In this document: piece by piece, positions 8,248-17,728 of the stretch
Numbering within the stretch: the stretch's first letter is position 1
How the letters are laid out: each line of letters opens with the position of its first letter
NCBI GenBank assembly: GCA_016234705.1
Contig: JACRAS010000057.1
Span: 1-60,384, forward strand
DNA: 60,384 nt
Direction of reading: 5' to 3'
From: Betaproteobacteria bacterium
GTDB lineage: Bacteria > Pseudomonadota > Gammaproteobacteria > Burkholderiales > SG8-39
Notes under the pieces: model-generated
Database searches by the model: none
What the model was told of the DNA's origin: nothing
Seen by the model: only the letters and a program-made list of their open reading frames with translations
Program-made: the position numbers and the translations under genes

Positions 8248-9119
8248 GACTTCATCACCCCGCTTTCCGCATCGGCCTTGGCGTGCTGCACTTCGTCACG
8301 CAGGTAGCCCCAGATCCGGTACACGAGTTCGCCGTACTCGGGCCGGGCGCGCAGCTCCAGCACGCTGCGCGGACGCTCGAACGACACATCGATGAGCGCC
8401 TTGGTGCGCCCGGGGTGCGCGGTCATCACCATGATCTTGTCGCCCAGGGTGACTGCCTCATCCACGCTGTGGGTGATGAACAGCACCGTCTTCTTGGTCT
8501 CTTCCCAGATGCGCAGCAGTTCCTGCTGCAGCAGCAACCTGTTCTGCTCGTCGAGCGCCGAAAAGGGCTCGTCCATTAGCAATACCTCCGGGTCGTTGGC
8601 GAAGGCCCGGGCGATGGACACGCGCTGCTTCATGCCGCCTGAGAGCTGGTGCGGATAGGCGTGGGCGAATTTGCTGAGTCCGGTGCGGTCCAGGTAATGG
8701 CCGACGACCTCTTTTATCTCGACCTTGGACACGTTGCGCATCTTCAGGCCGTAGGCGGCGTTGTCCCATACGGTCATCCAGGGAAAGATGGACTCGCCCT
8801 GGAACACCATCGAGTTGCAGGGGCGGTTGCGGTCCGTCTGGTTGATCTCGATGCTGCCGCAGGTGGGCTGATCAAGCCCCGCCAGGATGCGGAGCAAGGT
8901 GGTCTTGCCGCAGCCGCTCGGTCCCACGATCAGGAAGAACGTGCCCGGCGCGATCTCGAGGCTGACATCGTCGATGGCGCAAAAAATCTTGTCCTTGGTG
9001 TGGAATTCCTTGGTGAGATTGTTGATGCGGATCTTCGCCGGCTCGGCCTCTCGGGAAAGGGGACTCACAACTCTGATCCGGTCTGAAGCCTCAGCATGAG
9101 AAGTGACATTGCGGATCAC
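8244..9119 (-). CDS. NitT/TauT-family ABC transporter ATP-binding protein
   Basis: 291 residues. Walker A is GPSGCGKTT (about 68-76), the signature is LSGGMKQR, Walker B is VLLMDEPFSALD and the switch is ITHSVDEA, all typical of SsuB/TauB/NrtD ATPases. The GTG start at 9119 has a strong GGAGG 5 bases upstream, right after the stop of the preceding substrate-binding gene. A ~35-residue N-terminal extension precedes the ABC core. Its first 14 codons recur in the small frame at 11996-12130, which shows the gene's 5' end took part in the local duplication. Confidence 0.88.
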   Translation of the reverse strand: MIRNVTSHAEASDRIRVVSPLSREAEPAKIRINNLTKEFHTKDKIFCAIDDVSLEIAPGTFFLIVGPSGCGKTTLLRILAGLDQPTCGSIEINQTDRNRPCNSMVFQGESIFPWMTVWDNAAYGLKMRNVSKVEIKEVVGHYLDRTGLSKFAHAYPHQLSGGMKQRVSIARAFANDPEVLLMDEPFSALDEQNRLLLQQELLRIWEETKKTVLFITHSVDEAVTLGDKIMVMTAHPGRTKALIDVSFERPRSVLELRARPEYGELVYRIWGYLRDEVQHAKADAESGVMKS

Positions 9120-9129
9120 GGCAGCCTCC

Positions 9130-10227
9130 TTATTTGCCTCGCCGGACGTAGGCGCCCAGCTCCTTCACCGCCGCCTCGGCAAACGAGTTGTCGACTACCT
9201 GCTCGACGCTCACGTCGCCCTCGATGAGCCCTTGCTCCTTGTAGAACTGGAAGTCCTTTCTCAGGCTCGCCTCGTTGACCTTGCCGTCGGGATTGTTGCC
9301 GGGGGTGACAATAGTCCTGTAGACATTGGGATCCTTGATGTTGGTAAATTCAACGAGGATCGCAATGATCTCGTCCGCCTTCGGCCCGGTGAGTTTGCCG
9401 TCCTTCAGCGCGTCGTTGTAGTCCCGCACCGCCCGGACATAGGCGCGCATGAATTTCCTCGCGACCTCGGGGTTGTCTTTGATGAAGATCCCGCCATAGA
9501 GCACCACCGCCACCTGGTGGTACGGATAAATCTCGTCGTTCCCGGCGAAGCGGACCGCGGCGCCGTTGATGACGGCCGCCGTGGCGGAGGGCTCGGTGGT
9601 CAGGCTGGCATCAATGGCCTTGTTCTGCAGCGCCAGCACGTGTTGCGGAAAGCCCATGCTCACCATCGTCACATCGCTGTACGTAAGACCGCCTTTCTTC
9701 AGGGCTTCGTTCATCATGACGGCAGTGCTGATGCCGGGGGAACTGCCGGCCACCTTCAACCCCTTCAAGTCGTGGAAGCTTTTCACCCTTCCACTGATCA
9801 CCAGGTCCTTACGCACCAGCAGCGGCACATAGCCATGGCCCGGAGGCGAAGAGCCCTTGTCCGCGACAATCTTGATGGGTATACCGCGGGCTGCTGCATT
9901 AAACAGCCCCGCCGAAGAGGAGCCGCCTCCCACATCCAACTGTCCGACGCCGAGAGGCGCCACCATCTTGGCGGCAGAGTCGAACGGGGTGTAGGTGACG
10001 TTGATCCCTTCCTGCAGAAAATAACCCTTTTTCTCGGCAATGAAAAAGCCTACGTCGCTGCTGCTGTTGGTGATGCCGACCCGAACCGTGGTCGCGGCCT
10101 GCGCCTGTGTGCCGGCGAGCCCCGGCCCCGCCAGCGTCGCGATCCCGATAAGGGTCGCTGAAATCAAGGAAAGAATACGCTCGGCTGATAGCGCCGCGCG
10201 AATCCGAAAGCGAGAACGCGTGTGCAT
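9130..10227 (-). CDS. NMT1/THI5-like ABC substrate-binding protein, copy 1
   Basis: 365 residues. A Sec signal ends in AGTQAQA, and the mature part starts TTVRVGITNSSSDVGFF. The SsuA/THI5-like fold shows in GYFLQEGINVTYTPF, GQLDVGGGSSSAGLFNAAARG and LKGLKVAGSSPG. ATG at 10227 is chosen because GAGGAGG lies 9 bases upstream; the frame's earlier TTG at 10245 lies inside that ribosome site. It is nearly identical to the copy at 12142-13239 (over 90% by eye). Differences include N/Y at 'TNSSSDV' versus 'TYSSSDI'. It is followed directly by its ATPase. Confidence 0.88.
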   Translation of the reverse strand: MHTRSRFRIRAALSAERILSLISATLIGIATLAGPGLAGTQAQAATTVRVGITNSSSDVGFFIAEKKGYFLQEGINVTYTPFDSAAKMVAPLGVGQLDVGGGSSSAGLFNAAARGIPIKIVADKGSSPPGHGYVPLLVRKDLVISGRVKSFHDLKGLKVAGSSPGISTAVMMNEALKKGGLTYSDVTMVSMGFPQHVLALQNKAIDASLTTEPSATAAVINGAAVRFAGNDEIYPYHQVAVVLYGGIFIKDNPEVARKFMRAYVRAVRDYNDALKDGKLTGPKADEIIAILVEFTNIKDPNVYRTIVTPGNNPDGKVNEASLRKDFQFYKEQGLIEGDVSVEQVVDNSFAEAAVKELGAYVRRGK

Positions 10228-10365
10228 AAGGTAACTCCTCCTCAAAATGGATAATTCTTATATCGAGCCTGGATTGTCAAACCAGTTCGTAATACTTCAG
10301 CACCGGCGACTGGGCGCGGCGCTCCCGGTATTGGAGCGAATGGCTCCGGAGCGCCGCACACGCAA

Positions 10366-11892
10366 TTAGCTGATATGTCGGCCGGCAAACGTTTCGAAGT
10401 TGGTGATTTTCGGAGGCGATCCTTCAAAGCCCAATTCACTCCAGCGAGCGCATACGGTTTCGTACGTCTCCTTTTTGAGCAGACTGCGCGGCGAGAACAC
10501 CTTGAGGTATTTGAACTCCTTGCACGCGTTGATGATGCACTTGGAACCCCAGGGCCGGATCTCCGGCGGATTCTGGCTAGGATCGAGGTAGGTACTCCAC
10601 GTCTCGCGCATTATCTCGATCGACTGGGCCGGCCGCGAGCGCGTCACCATGGCCCAGACGACGTCGGGCAAATTGCTCGGATCGACGTCGTCATCCACCA
10701 CCACGATGTACTTGGTGAAGTACGCCCCGCCCATGCATTGAGCCGCCAATGCCGCTACCTGCGCGGCGTGCCCGGCATAGCGCTGCTCGATCGAGACTAC
10801 GGTCATTCCCCAGCCGGCCGCCTCGGGCGGCGACCAGACGCCTTTGATGCCCGGAACCCCCAAGGCGTCGAGATCGGCCCAGATCCTCGCTGCCTTGGCC
10901 ATCGCCCACATCGTTCCGCACTCGTTGGACGGAAAATCGGCCATCAACGCACTGGTCAGGATCGGCTTGTTGCGATAGCGGATGCAGTTGATATCGATGT
11001 AGGGTGTCGCGCCGCCCGGCCGGCCGTAATAGCCGGTGAATTCCCCGAACGGGCCTTCCGACGCGGTCTTGTCCGGGTAGGAAAAGCCCTCAATGATAAT
11101 TTCGGCATTGGCCGGCAGCAGCAGACCGGTCACTTCACTCTTGAATACCTCGACCGGCGCGCCATTTATGCCGCCGGCGAATTCATACTCGGAAATATCT
11201 TTCGGGAACGAGGTCGCCGCGCAGAGGAAGAGCAGCGGGTCCAGGCCATATACCGCCGCGACGGGCGCCGGTTTCCCCATGGCCCACCAGCGCTCGCGGT
11301 CGAGGAGCGCGTCCTTGCCGGGAGAGGCATAGAAACCGACCTGCTTCGGTCCCAGAATCATCTGCCTGTAGGTCCCCAGATTGACGCGATTGTCGGTGGG
11401 ATCCTGGGTGATCACGGCGTCGGCAGTGCCGATATACTTACCCCCATCGAGCGGCCACATTTTGGGAGCCGGAAACTTGGTCACATCCACCTGGTCACCG
11501 GTCTCGATATTCTGATTGACCGGCGCCGACTTCGCGTCGACGGTCTTCGGTGCAATCCTTTCCTTCATCTTTCTGCTCAGTATCCGCACATATTCGATGG
11601 GATCCTTGCCTATTTCTTCCCGGATCGTGATCGCCGCACGGTTCATGCTCGTGCCGAACGGGTTGAACAACTGCCGATAACCCTTATGCCCCTTGACGTT
11701 TTCGAACAGCAGCGTGGGCCCGCCCACCGTCTTGCCGCTAAGGTACGTGATCGTGGCCGCCTCCAGGTCGGAATCGACCTCCGCCGAGATCCGCTTCACT
11801 TCACCGATCGCGTCGACCTTTGCCAGCCAGTCACCCAAGCTCTTGATGCTCCGTTCGGTACCTGCCTCGATTACACGCTTGCCATCGTCCAT
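10366..11892 (-). CDS. UbiD-family prenylated-FMN-dependent decarboxylase, copy 1
   Basis: 508 residues from ATG 11892 (GGAG 9 bases upstream; the GTG just before it is possible but less likely). The catalytic set known from Fdc1/UbiD is visible: Arg in NLGTYRQM (about residue 176) and two Glu in EGPFGEFTGYY (about 279 and 284). UbiD enzymes (de)carboxylate aromatic or unsaturated acids using prenylated FMN made by UbiX; no ubiX lies in the window. Its operon with a NitT/TauT-type transporter suggests decarboxylation of an imported acid, not ubiquinone synthesis. About 80% identical to copy 2. Confidence 0.88.
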   Translation of the reverse strand: MDDGKRVIEAGTERSIKSLGDWLAKVDAIGEVKRISAEVDSDLEAATITYLSGKTVGGPTLLFENVKGHKGYRQLFNPFGTSMNRAAITIREEIGKDPIEYVRILSRKMKERIAPKTVDAKSAPVNQNIETGDQVDVTKFPAPKMWPLDGGKYIGTADAVITQDPTDNRVNLGTYRQMILGPKQVGFYASPGKDALLDRERWWAMGKPAPVAAVYGLDPLLFLCAATSFPKDISEYEFAGGINGAPVEVFKSEVTGLLLPANAEIIIEGFSYPDKTASEGPFGEFTGYYGRPGGATPYIDINCIRYRNKPILTSALMADFPSNECGTMWAMAKAARIWADLDALGVPGIKGVWSPPEAAGWGMTVVSIEQRYAGHAAQVAALAAQCMGGAYFTKYIVVVDDDVDPSNLPDVVWAMVTRSRPAQSIEIMRETWSTYLDPSQNPPEIRPWGSKCIINACKEFKYLKVFSPRSLLKKETYETVCARWSELGFEGSPPKITNFETFAGRHIS

Positions 11893-11995
11893 CACTTACT
11901 CCTGTTTGGTTTTTGCCATGAATTCACCCAGACTCTCACCACTCGCCTGAGCAGCGTTTCCGAGTATCCCTTGTGCCGCATCTACGAAAAATCAC

Positions 11996-12130
11996 TTACC
12001 CGTTTCCTGCTTGGCGGATGCTCGATTGCCCGTTCATCCCGGCCAAGCGCCCGCCCACGGCGTTGATATCCTTCGCCATGATCTTGGCCCGGCCCGACGC
12101 CTCGGCAGGGGAAACGGCATTACGCGCCAT
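11996..12130 (-). pseudogene. Small chimeric frame: start of the ABC ATPase gene joined to the UbiD leader
   Basis: 44 codons with a plausible ribosome site (AAGGGG, 7 bases before ATG 12130), 11 bases after the copy-2 binding-protein gene. Its start, MARNAVSPAEASGR, matches the start of the ATPase at 9119 (MIRNVTSHAEASDR), and the preceding non-coding bases (AAATAAGG, then CTGCC) match too. The tail NAVGGRLAGMNGQSS also lies upstream of the other UbiD gene. It is best read as the scar of an unequal crossover that cut the ATPase gene after ~14 codons. Whether it is translated is unknown. Confidence 0.6.
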
Positions 12131-12141
12131 GGCAGAGCCCC

Positions 12142-13239
12142 TTATTTTGCTCCCGGCGTGTACGCTCCCAGCTCTTTTACCGCCGCCTCGACGAACGAGT
12201 TGTCGACTACCTGCTCGACGCTCACGTTGCCCTCGGTGAGCCCCTGCTCCTTGTAGAACTGGAAGTCCTTATTCAGACTCGCCACGTTGACCTTGCCGTC
12301 GGGATTGATGCCGGGGGTGACAATGGTCCTGTAGACATTGGGATCCTTGATGTTGGTAAATTCAGTCAGAATCGCAATGATCTCGTCCGCCTTCGGCCCG
12401 ACGAGTTTGCCGTCCTTCAGCGCCTGGTTGTAGTCCCGCACCGCCCGGACATAGGCGCGCATGAATTTCCTCGCGACCTCGGGGTTGTCTTTGATGAAGA
12501 TCCCGCCATAGAGCACCACCGCCACCTGGTGATACGGATAAAACTCGTCGTTCCCCGCGAAGCGGACCGCGGCGCCGTTGATGACGGCCGCCGTTGCGGA
12601 GGGCTCGGTGGTCAGGCTGGCATCGACGGCCTTGTTCTGCAGCGCCATCACGTGTTGCGGATAGCCCATGCTTATCATCGTCACATCGCTGTACGAAAGA
12701 CCGCCCTTCTTCAGGGCTTCGTTCATCATGACGGCAGGGCTGGTGCCGGGGGACCCGCCGGCCACCTTCAACCCCTTCAAGTCGCGGAAGCTCTTCACCC
12801 TTCCGCTGGTCACCAAGTCCTTGCGCACCAGCAGCGGCGCATAGCCATGGCCCGGGGGCGAAGAGCCCTTATCCGCGACAATCTTGATCGGTATACCGCG
12901 GGCTGCTGCGTTAAACAGCCCCGCCGAAGAGGAGCCGCCTCCCACATCCAACTGTCCGGCGCCGAGAGGCGCCACCATCTTGCCGGCAGAGTCGAACGGG
13001 GTGAAGGTGACGTTGATCTCTTCCTGCCGGAAATAACCCTTTTTCTCGGCAATGAAAAAGCCTATGTCGCTGCTGCTGTAGGTGATGCCGACCCGAACCG
13101 TGGTCGCGGCCTGCGCCTGTGTGCCGGCGAGCCCCGGCCCCGCCAGCGTCGCGATCGCGATAAGGGTCGCGGAAATCAAGGAAAGAATGCGCTCGGCTGA
13201 TAGCGCCGCGCGAATCCGAAAGCGCGAATACGTGTGCAT
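12142..13239 (-). CDS. NMT1/THI5-like ABC substrate-binding protein, copy 2
   Basis: 365 residues, a near-duplicate of the protein at 9130-10227 with the same signal peptide, the same GAGGAGG ribosome site and the same start (ATG 13239). Substitutions are scattered (for example STAVMM to SPAVMM and FLQEGINVTYT to FRQEEINVTFT) and no domain is lost, so it should be functional. It sits between UbiD copy 2 upstream and the chimeric remnant plus UbiD copy 1 downstream, so one transporter core could be served by two binding proteins of slightly different specificity. Confidence 0.87.
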   Translation of the reverse strand: MHTYSRFRIRAALSAERILSLISATLIAIATLAGPGLAGTQAQAATTVRVGITYSSSDIGFFIAEKKGYFRQEEINVTFTPFDSAGKMVAPLGAGQLDVGGGSSSAGLFNAAARGIPIKIVADKGSSPPGHGYAPLLVRKDLVTSGRVKSFRDLKGLKVAGGSPGTSPAVMMNEALKKGGLSYSDVTMISMGYPQHVMALQNKAVDASLTTEPSATAAVINGAAVRFAGNDEFYPYHQVAVVLYGGIFIKDNPEVARKFMRAYVRAVRDYNQALKDGKLVGPKADEIIAILTEFTNIKDPNVYRTIVTPGINPDGKVNVASLNKDFQFYKEQGLTEGNVSVEQVVDNSFVEAAVKELGAYTPGAK

Positions 13240-13381
13240 AAGGTAACTCCTCCTCAAAATGGATAATTCTTATATCGAGCCTGGATTGTCAAACCAGTTC
13301 GTAATACTTCAGCACCGGCGACTGGGCGCGGCGCTCCCGGTATTGGAGCGGATGGCCGGGTGCGCCGCGCCGTAATTCCGC

Positions 13382-14911
13382 CTAGCCGATGTGCTTGCCC
13401 GCGAACGACTCGAAATTGGTGACCTTGGGCGGCGCGCCTTCGAATCCCAGTTCCCGCCAACGCGCGCACACCTGTTCGTACATCTCCTTCTTGAGCAGAT
13501 TGCGCGGCGAAAACACCTTGATGTGCTTGAACTCCTTGCACGCGTTGATGATGCACTTGGAACCCCAGGGCCGGATCTCCGGCGGGTTCTGGCTCGGATC
13601 CAGGTAGGTGCTCCAGGTCTCGCGCATGATGTCGATCGACTGCGCCGGGCGCGAGCGCGTGACCATGGCCCATATCACGTCCCCAAGGTTGGTCGGGTCC
13701 ACGTCGTCGTCCACCACCACAATGTACTTGGTGAAGTACGCCCCGCCCATGCATTGTGCGGCGAGCGCGGCCACCTGCGCCGCGTGGCCGGCGTAACGCT
13801 GTTCGATCGAAACCACCGTCATGCCCCCGCCGGTGGCTTCGGGCGGCGACCACACGCCCTTCACACCGGGTACGCCCAGCACATCCAGATCGTTCCATAC
13901 CTTGGCGGCCCTGGATATGCCCCACAGGTACCCGGCCTCGTTGGACAGCCCGTCGGCCATCAGCGCGCTGGTGACGATGGGGTTGTTGCGGTAACGGATG
14001 CACTTGATATCGATGTAGGGCGTCGCGCCGCCGGGCCGGCCGTAGTAGCCGGTGAATTCCCCGAACGGGCCTTCCGACGCGGTCTTGTCGGGATAGGAGA
14101 AGCCCTCGATGATAAGTTCGGCGTCGGCCGGAAGCAGCAGGCCGGTGACGTCGCTCTCGAATACCTCGATCGGCGCCCCGTTAATCCCGCCCGCGAATTC
14201 GTATTCGGATACGTTCTTGGGAAAAGATGTGCCCGCGACCAGGAACAGCAGGGGGTCGAGGCCATAGACCGCGGCCACGGGGGCGGGTTTGCCTTGCGCC
14301 CACCAGAGCTCGCGGTCGAGCACCGCATCCTTGCCGGGGGAAGCATAGAAACCCACCTGCTTCGGCCCCTGGATCATCTGCCGATAGGTTCCCACATTCA
14401 CCCGGTCATTGGTGGGGTCCACGGTGATCACCGCATCGGCGCTGCCGATATACTTGCCTCCGTCCAGCGGCCACATCTTGGGCGCCGGGAACTTGGTTAC
14501 GTCCACCTTGTCGCCGGCATCGATATTCTGATTGACCGGGGCGAGCCCGGCGTCGATGATATGCGGCGGAATCCGCTTTTTCATCTTTTGGCTGAGAATC
14601 CTGGTAACCTCGATGGCGCTCTTGCCGGGCTCCTCCCGGATCGCAAGCGCGACTCGGTTCAGGCTGGTGCCGAAGGGATTGAACAGGAGCCTGCCGCCGC
14701 TATGTCCCTTGATGTTCTCGAACAGCAGCGTCGGCGCGCCGAGCGTCTTGCCGTTCATGTAGGTAATGGTGGACATCTCGAGATCCGTGTCCACCGGGGC
14801 GCTTATCCGCTTCAGTTCGCCGATCGCATCGACCTTTGCCAGCCAGTCACCCAAGCTCTTGATGCTCCGTTCGGTACCTGCTGCCTCAATTACACGCTTG
14901 CCATCGTCCAT
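13382..14911 (-). CDS. UbiD-family prenylated-FMN-dependent decarboxylase, copy 2
   Basis: 509 residues from ATG 14911, with AGGAG 7 bases upstream. It keeps the Arg in NVGTYRQM and both Glu in EGPFGEFTGYY. Compared with copy 1 it has one extra Ala near residue 11. Its changes cluster at 45-130 and around 320-345 (MADGLSNEAGYLWGIS against MADFPSNECGTMWAMA), near regions that line the substrate pocket in UbiD enzymes; different substrate preference is inferred. It is the first gene of the long operon. Confidence 0.88.
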   Translation of the reverse strand: MDDGKRVIEAAGTERSIKSLGDWLAKVDAIGELKRISAPVDTDLEMSTITYMNGKTLGAPTLLFENIKGHSGGRLLFNPFGTSLNRVALAIREEPGKSAIEVTRILSQKMKKRIPPHIIDAGLAPVNQNIDAGDKVDVTKFPAPKMWPLDGGKYIGSADAVITVDPTNDRVNVGTYRQMIQGPKQVGFYASPGKDAVLDRELWWAQGKPAPVAAVYGLDPLLFLVAGTSFPKNVSEYEFAGGINGAPIEVFESDVTGLLLPADAELIIEGFSYPDKTASEGPFGEFTGYYGRPGGATPYIDIKCIRYRNNPIVTSALMADGLSNEAGYLWGISRAAKVWNDLDVLGVPGVKGVWSPPEATGGGMTVVSIEQRYAGHAAQVAALAAQCMGGAYFTKYIVVVDDDVDPTNLGDVIWAMVTRSRPAQSIDIMRETWSTYLDPSQNPPEIRPWGSKCIINACKEFKHIKVFSPRNLLKKEMYEQVCARWRELGFEGAPPKVTNFESFAGKHIG

Positions 14912-15146
14912 CACTCACTCCTGTTTGGTTTTTGCCATGAATTCACCCAGACTCTCACCACTCGCCCGAGCAGCGTTTCCGAGTATCCCTTGTGCCGCAT
15001 CTACGAAAAATCACTTACCCGCTTCCTGCTTGCCTGATGCTCGATTGCCCGTTCATCCCGGCCAAGCGCCCGCCCACGGCGTTGATTTGTGCTCGATCCC
15101 TTGGCGCCCAAGCAGGCCTACCTCTTATTGGACTAAGCTAATACCG

Positions 15147-15175
15147 ATTTCAGCACTGCCGAAAGAGGAAGTCAA
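15147..15175 (-). promoter_or_regulatory. Possible promoter of the UbiD/ABC operon
   Basis: On the minus strand TTGACT (15170-15175) and TGAAAT (15147-15152) are exactly 17 bases apart, about 240 bases upstream of UbiD copy 2 and just outside the duplicated unit. The -10 box is a weak match. The surrounding 15088-15273 holds no gene. Confidence 0.35.
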
Positions 15176-15273
15176 CGAAAATTCTGAAACAACGGCCTAT
15201 AGAAACAATCGGGGATCGGCCACGGTTTCAGCTCACCGTCGCCTCGAAAGGGCAAGACCCCCGACGCCTCACG

Positions 15274-16197
15274 TCAGCGCAGCTTGAATACCAATTTGCC
15301 GCGCAGGTGGCGCCCCTCGCTCACCTTATGCGCCGCGGCGGCGTCCGCTAACGCGTAGGTGGTGATTTCGGGCACGCGCACGGCGCCGCCGGTGACCAGC
15401 GCGACGATGCGATCGAGATGCGCGCGGTCGCGCGCGACTTTGGGCCGCAGCGCTGCGAGGTCGGCACGCGGCGAGGCCGGCGCAGTATTCCCCGAGGCAA
15501 TGAAAGCGGCACGTCCGCCCGGCCGCAGCACGGCGAAACAGCGCTTCGCCACCTCGCCGCCGGCGGTGTCGAACACCGCATCGCAGCCGGACACCACTTT
15601 GGTGAAGTCCTGCGTGTTGTAGTCGATAATCTGGTCGGCGCCGAGACTGCGCAGATAGCCGTGATTCGCCGCGCTCGCGGTCGTGATCACGCGGGCGCCG
15701 ATATGCTTCGAGATTTGGATGGCGAAGCCGGCCACACCGCCCGCGCCGCCCTGGATCAGTATCGTTTCACCGGACTTCAGTTGCAGCGTGTCCTCGACCG
15801 AGCACAGTGCGGTGAGGCCGATCAGCGCCACCGCCGCGCACTCCAGGTGTGTAAGCTGCTCCGGCTTTCTCGTCACGATCGCCGCGCGGATCGCGATTTT
15901 CTCCGCGTAGGCCGCTTCCTGGCCGACATCGCAGACGCCGAAGACCGCATCGCCGATCGCGAACTCCTTCACCCCGTTACCGAGCGCACTGACAAGGCCG
16001 GAGAAATCCCGCCCCGGAATGTAGGGAAAGTCGGTGATCGGGGCATAGTGGCCGGAGCGCACCTTCCAGTCGGCGCCGTTGACGCTGGCCGCGTGAACCT
16101 CGACGAGCACCTGGCCGGGCCCGGCAACGGTGTCCGGTACTTCGCCATACTGCATCACCTCCGGCCCGCCGTGTTGCATGAAGTACGCTGCTTTCAT
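15274..16197 (-). CDS. MDR-superfamily NADPH:quinone reductase-like oxidoreductase
   Basis: 307 residues. It has the GroES-like N-terminal domain (VEVHAASVNGADWKVRSG, IPGRDFSGLV, GDAVFG) and a Rossmann domain with the NADPH motif ILIQGGAGGVAGFAIQISK at about 147-165. The zinc-binding residues of alcohol dehydrogenases are absent, which places it with Qor/crotonyl-type zinc-free reductases. The end, LRGKLVFKL, is typical. It stands alone, with no link to either neighbour beyond strand. Substrate unknown. Confidence 0.85.
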   Translation of the reverse strand: MKAAYFMQHGGPEVMQYGEVPDTVAGPGQVLVEVHAASVNGADWKVRSGHYAPITDFPYIPGRDFSGLVSALGNGVKEFAIGDAVFGVCDVGQEAAYAEKIAIRAAIVTRKPEQLTHLECAAVALIGLTALCSVEDTLQLKSGETILIQGGAGGVAGFAIQISKHIGARVITTASAANHGYLRSLGADQIIDYNTQDFTKVVSGCDAVFDTAGGEVAKRCFAVLRPGGRAAFIASGNTAPASPRADLAALRPKVARDRAHLDRIVALVTGGAVRVPEITTYALADAAAAHKVSEGRHLRGKLVFKLR

Positions 16198-16349
16198 CTG
16201 CTTCTTCCCAGTGAATTTGTTCGTCCGGCCGCGATCCTAGCACTCGAATCGCTGCACGCGCCGCAAAAGGGCGGCGGTGCGTCGATGGCAGCGCTGGTCT
16301 CCGGCAAATCGCATCCGAGTAGTCTTGGTCATTCCGCGTACTTCATTGT

Positions 16350-17728
16350 TCACGCGAAGATTACGTCCAGCCTCACGTTTCCGCTGGCATCGAGGGTGAT
16401 GCTGCGCAGGCTGACGCCCGAAGGCTGCTGTCCCGGAAACGACGTGGAGACCAGACCGATGTCGCCGAGCTCGTGCCTTGCCGACGATCCCGGGAACGGA
16501 TCGCCCGGATCTCCCGCGTCGGAGTCGTTCGGGTTTTCCAGGTCGTGGCGGTCGTCGGCCTGCACCAGCAGCATCGCTGGCTTGGTCGCGTTGACCTGTC
16601 CCGCCTTCGTGTCCACGCGCCAGACGAGCAGACCTTCGCCGGGCAATGCGCGGTCGAAGCCAGTGCGCCGCCGGTTCTCGAGGATCAGCCACTGCGTGCT
16701 GGAAAAACCCCTGCCCTTGATGCGCACGACCATGCCGGCCGTCTTGCCGTAGGGCGGGATCACGATCCCGTTCTTGGATGCGGTGAGGTCCCGCAGCGTC
16801 AGCCAAGGATGCTGCGACTTGTGCAGCCCGGCCGGATGCGCCGGCGTCAGGCCGCCGTTGTTCCACGAGCCGCCGGCCATCAGGTCCCATATGCCCGAGC
16901 CGTCCCACTCCGATCCGTCCTCGGCGTAGTTCGGATCGTAGAAATCGTCCCATCCGAAAGCGAGGTGGCCGAGCTCGTGCGCGCATACGCCCATGCGGCA
17001 GTCTTCCGGCACCGTGAGATAGTTGTTCGCGGAGAGCGTGCCGGAAATCCTGTACGGCGTGTTCAAGTCGGCCTTGTGGGACCGATCGCCTTCCTCTGCG
17101 CGGCGACCGTGCTGCGCGCCTCGGTGCCCTGGCCTGCGTGCACGACGAACAGCGCCGTGACCGAGCCGTCGCCGAACTTGTCGAGGTCGGCGGCGAACGG
17201 CACTTTTTTCTTTTTCGCGGCTGCAAGCACGTCTGCGGCGAGCTTCTGCGCATTGCGCGGATAAGCGCCCATGCCCGAGTTGCTGCCGACGTAATAGGAA
17301 TATTTGTGCGGCATGCGCAACCAGCCATGCACGGAACCGGCGACGTCGACCTTGCCGCAGCACACTTCGGAGTAGAAGTCCCGCATGCTGCCCGTCTGGA
17401 ACGTGCCCTTCGAGAAAAGCACGCTCTCGAACTCGCTCGCGGGGCGCAGGCCCTTGTTGTCCGGGAAATCCGCCAATAACACCAGCAAGCGCAGCGTGCC
17501 CGTGACCGCGCGCGCCGGGATCAGCACACGCTCCATCCCGGGCCGCGGCGTCGGCCGCGAGCCGCGGTCCGCGCCCTTCAGGCCTGCCGCGGGATCGGTG
17601 AAGCCGATCTTCTCGAGGTACTTCGCGAACGAGAGTTTCTTTCTTCCGCGATAGCGAAGGTATTCGGCGTGCAGTTGCGCCATCACTTGCGGGTCCGGCG
17701 GGACGCGATGGCATGCGGTGGCGTTCAT
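16350..17728 (-). pseudogene. M6-family metalloprotease, interrupted by a frameshift
   Basis: Two overlapping frames together give a normal immune-inhibitor-A-like M6 protease. The 5' part (17063-17728, 221 codons) has LLVLLADFPDNKG and MRDFYSEVCCGKVDV. The 3' part (to 16350) has the zinc motif HELGHLAFGWDD, MAGGSWNNGG and a C-terminal beta domain. The frame breaks at about 17087: adding one base turns 'AIGPTRP' into 'AI-W-SHKADLN', the family's usual continuation. No obvious secretion signal is seen. It is either a real single-base deletion or a sequencing error; the rest of the gene looks intact. Confidence 0.75.

Larger units (their letters stand above)
9130..12066 (-). repeat. Tandem duplication unit 1 (SBP + UbiD + 5' leader)
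   Basis: This stretch repeats at 12142-15087. Both units hold, in transcription order, the tail of a small frame (NAVGGRLAGMNGQSSIRQAG), a UbiD gene, a ~95-base spacer and a substrate-binding gene. Identity is uneven: the leader plus the first ~33 UbiD codons, the spacer and the binding-protein gene are nearly identical, while the UbiD bodies differ at about one residue in five. Confidence 0.85.
12142..15087 (-). repeat. Tandem duplication unit 2 (SBP + UbiD + 5' leader)
   Basis: Partner of the unit at 9130-12066. The right edge lies at about 15087, where the two leaders stop matching: unit 1 continues into the ATPase-like remnant, unit 2 into unrelated sequence with a possible promoter. The identical 3' spacer starts right after the UbiD stop. 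Confidence 0.85.

Noticed and set aside
10375-12066. 563-codon plus frame opposite UbiD copy 1
   Set aside because: Antisense shadow caused by GC-rich codon bias; UbiD motifs are on the minus strand.
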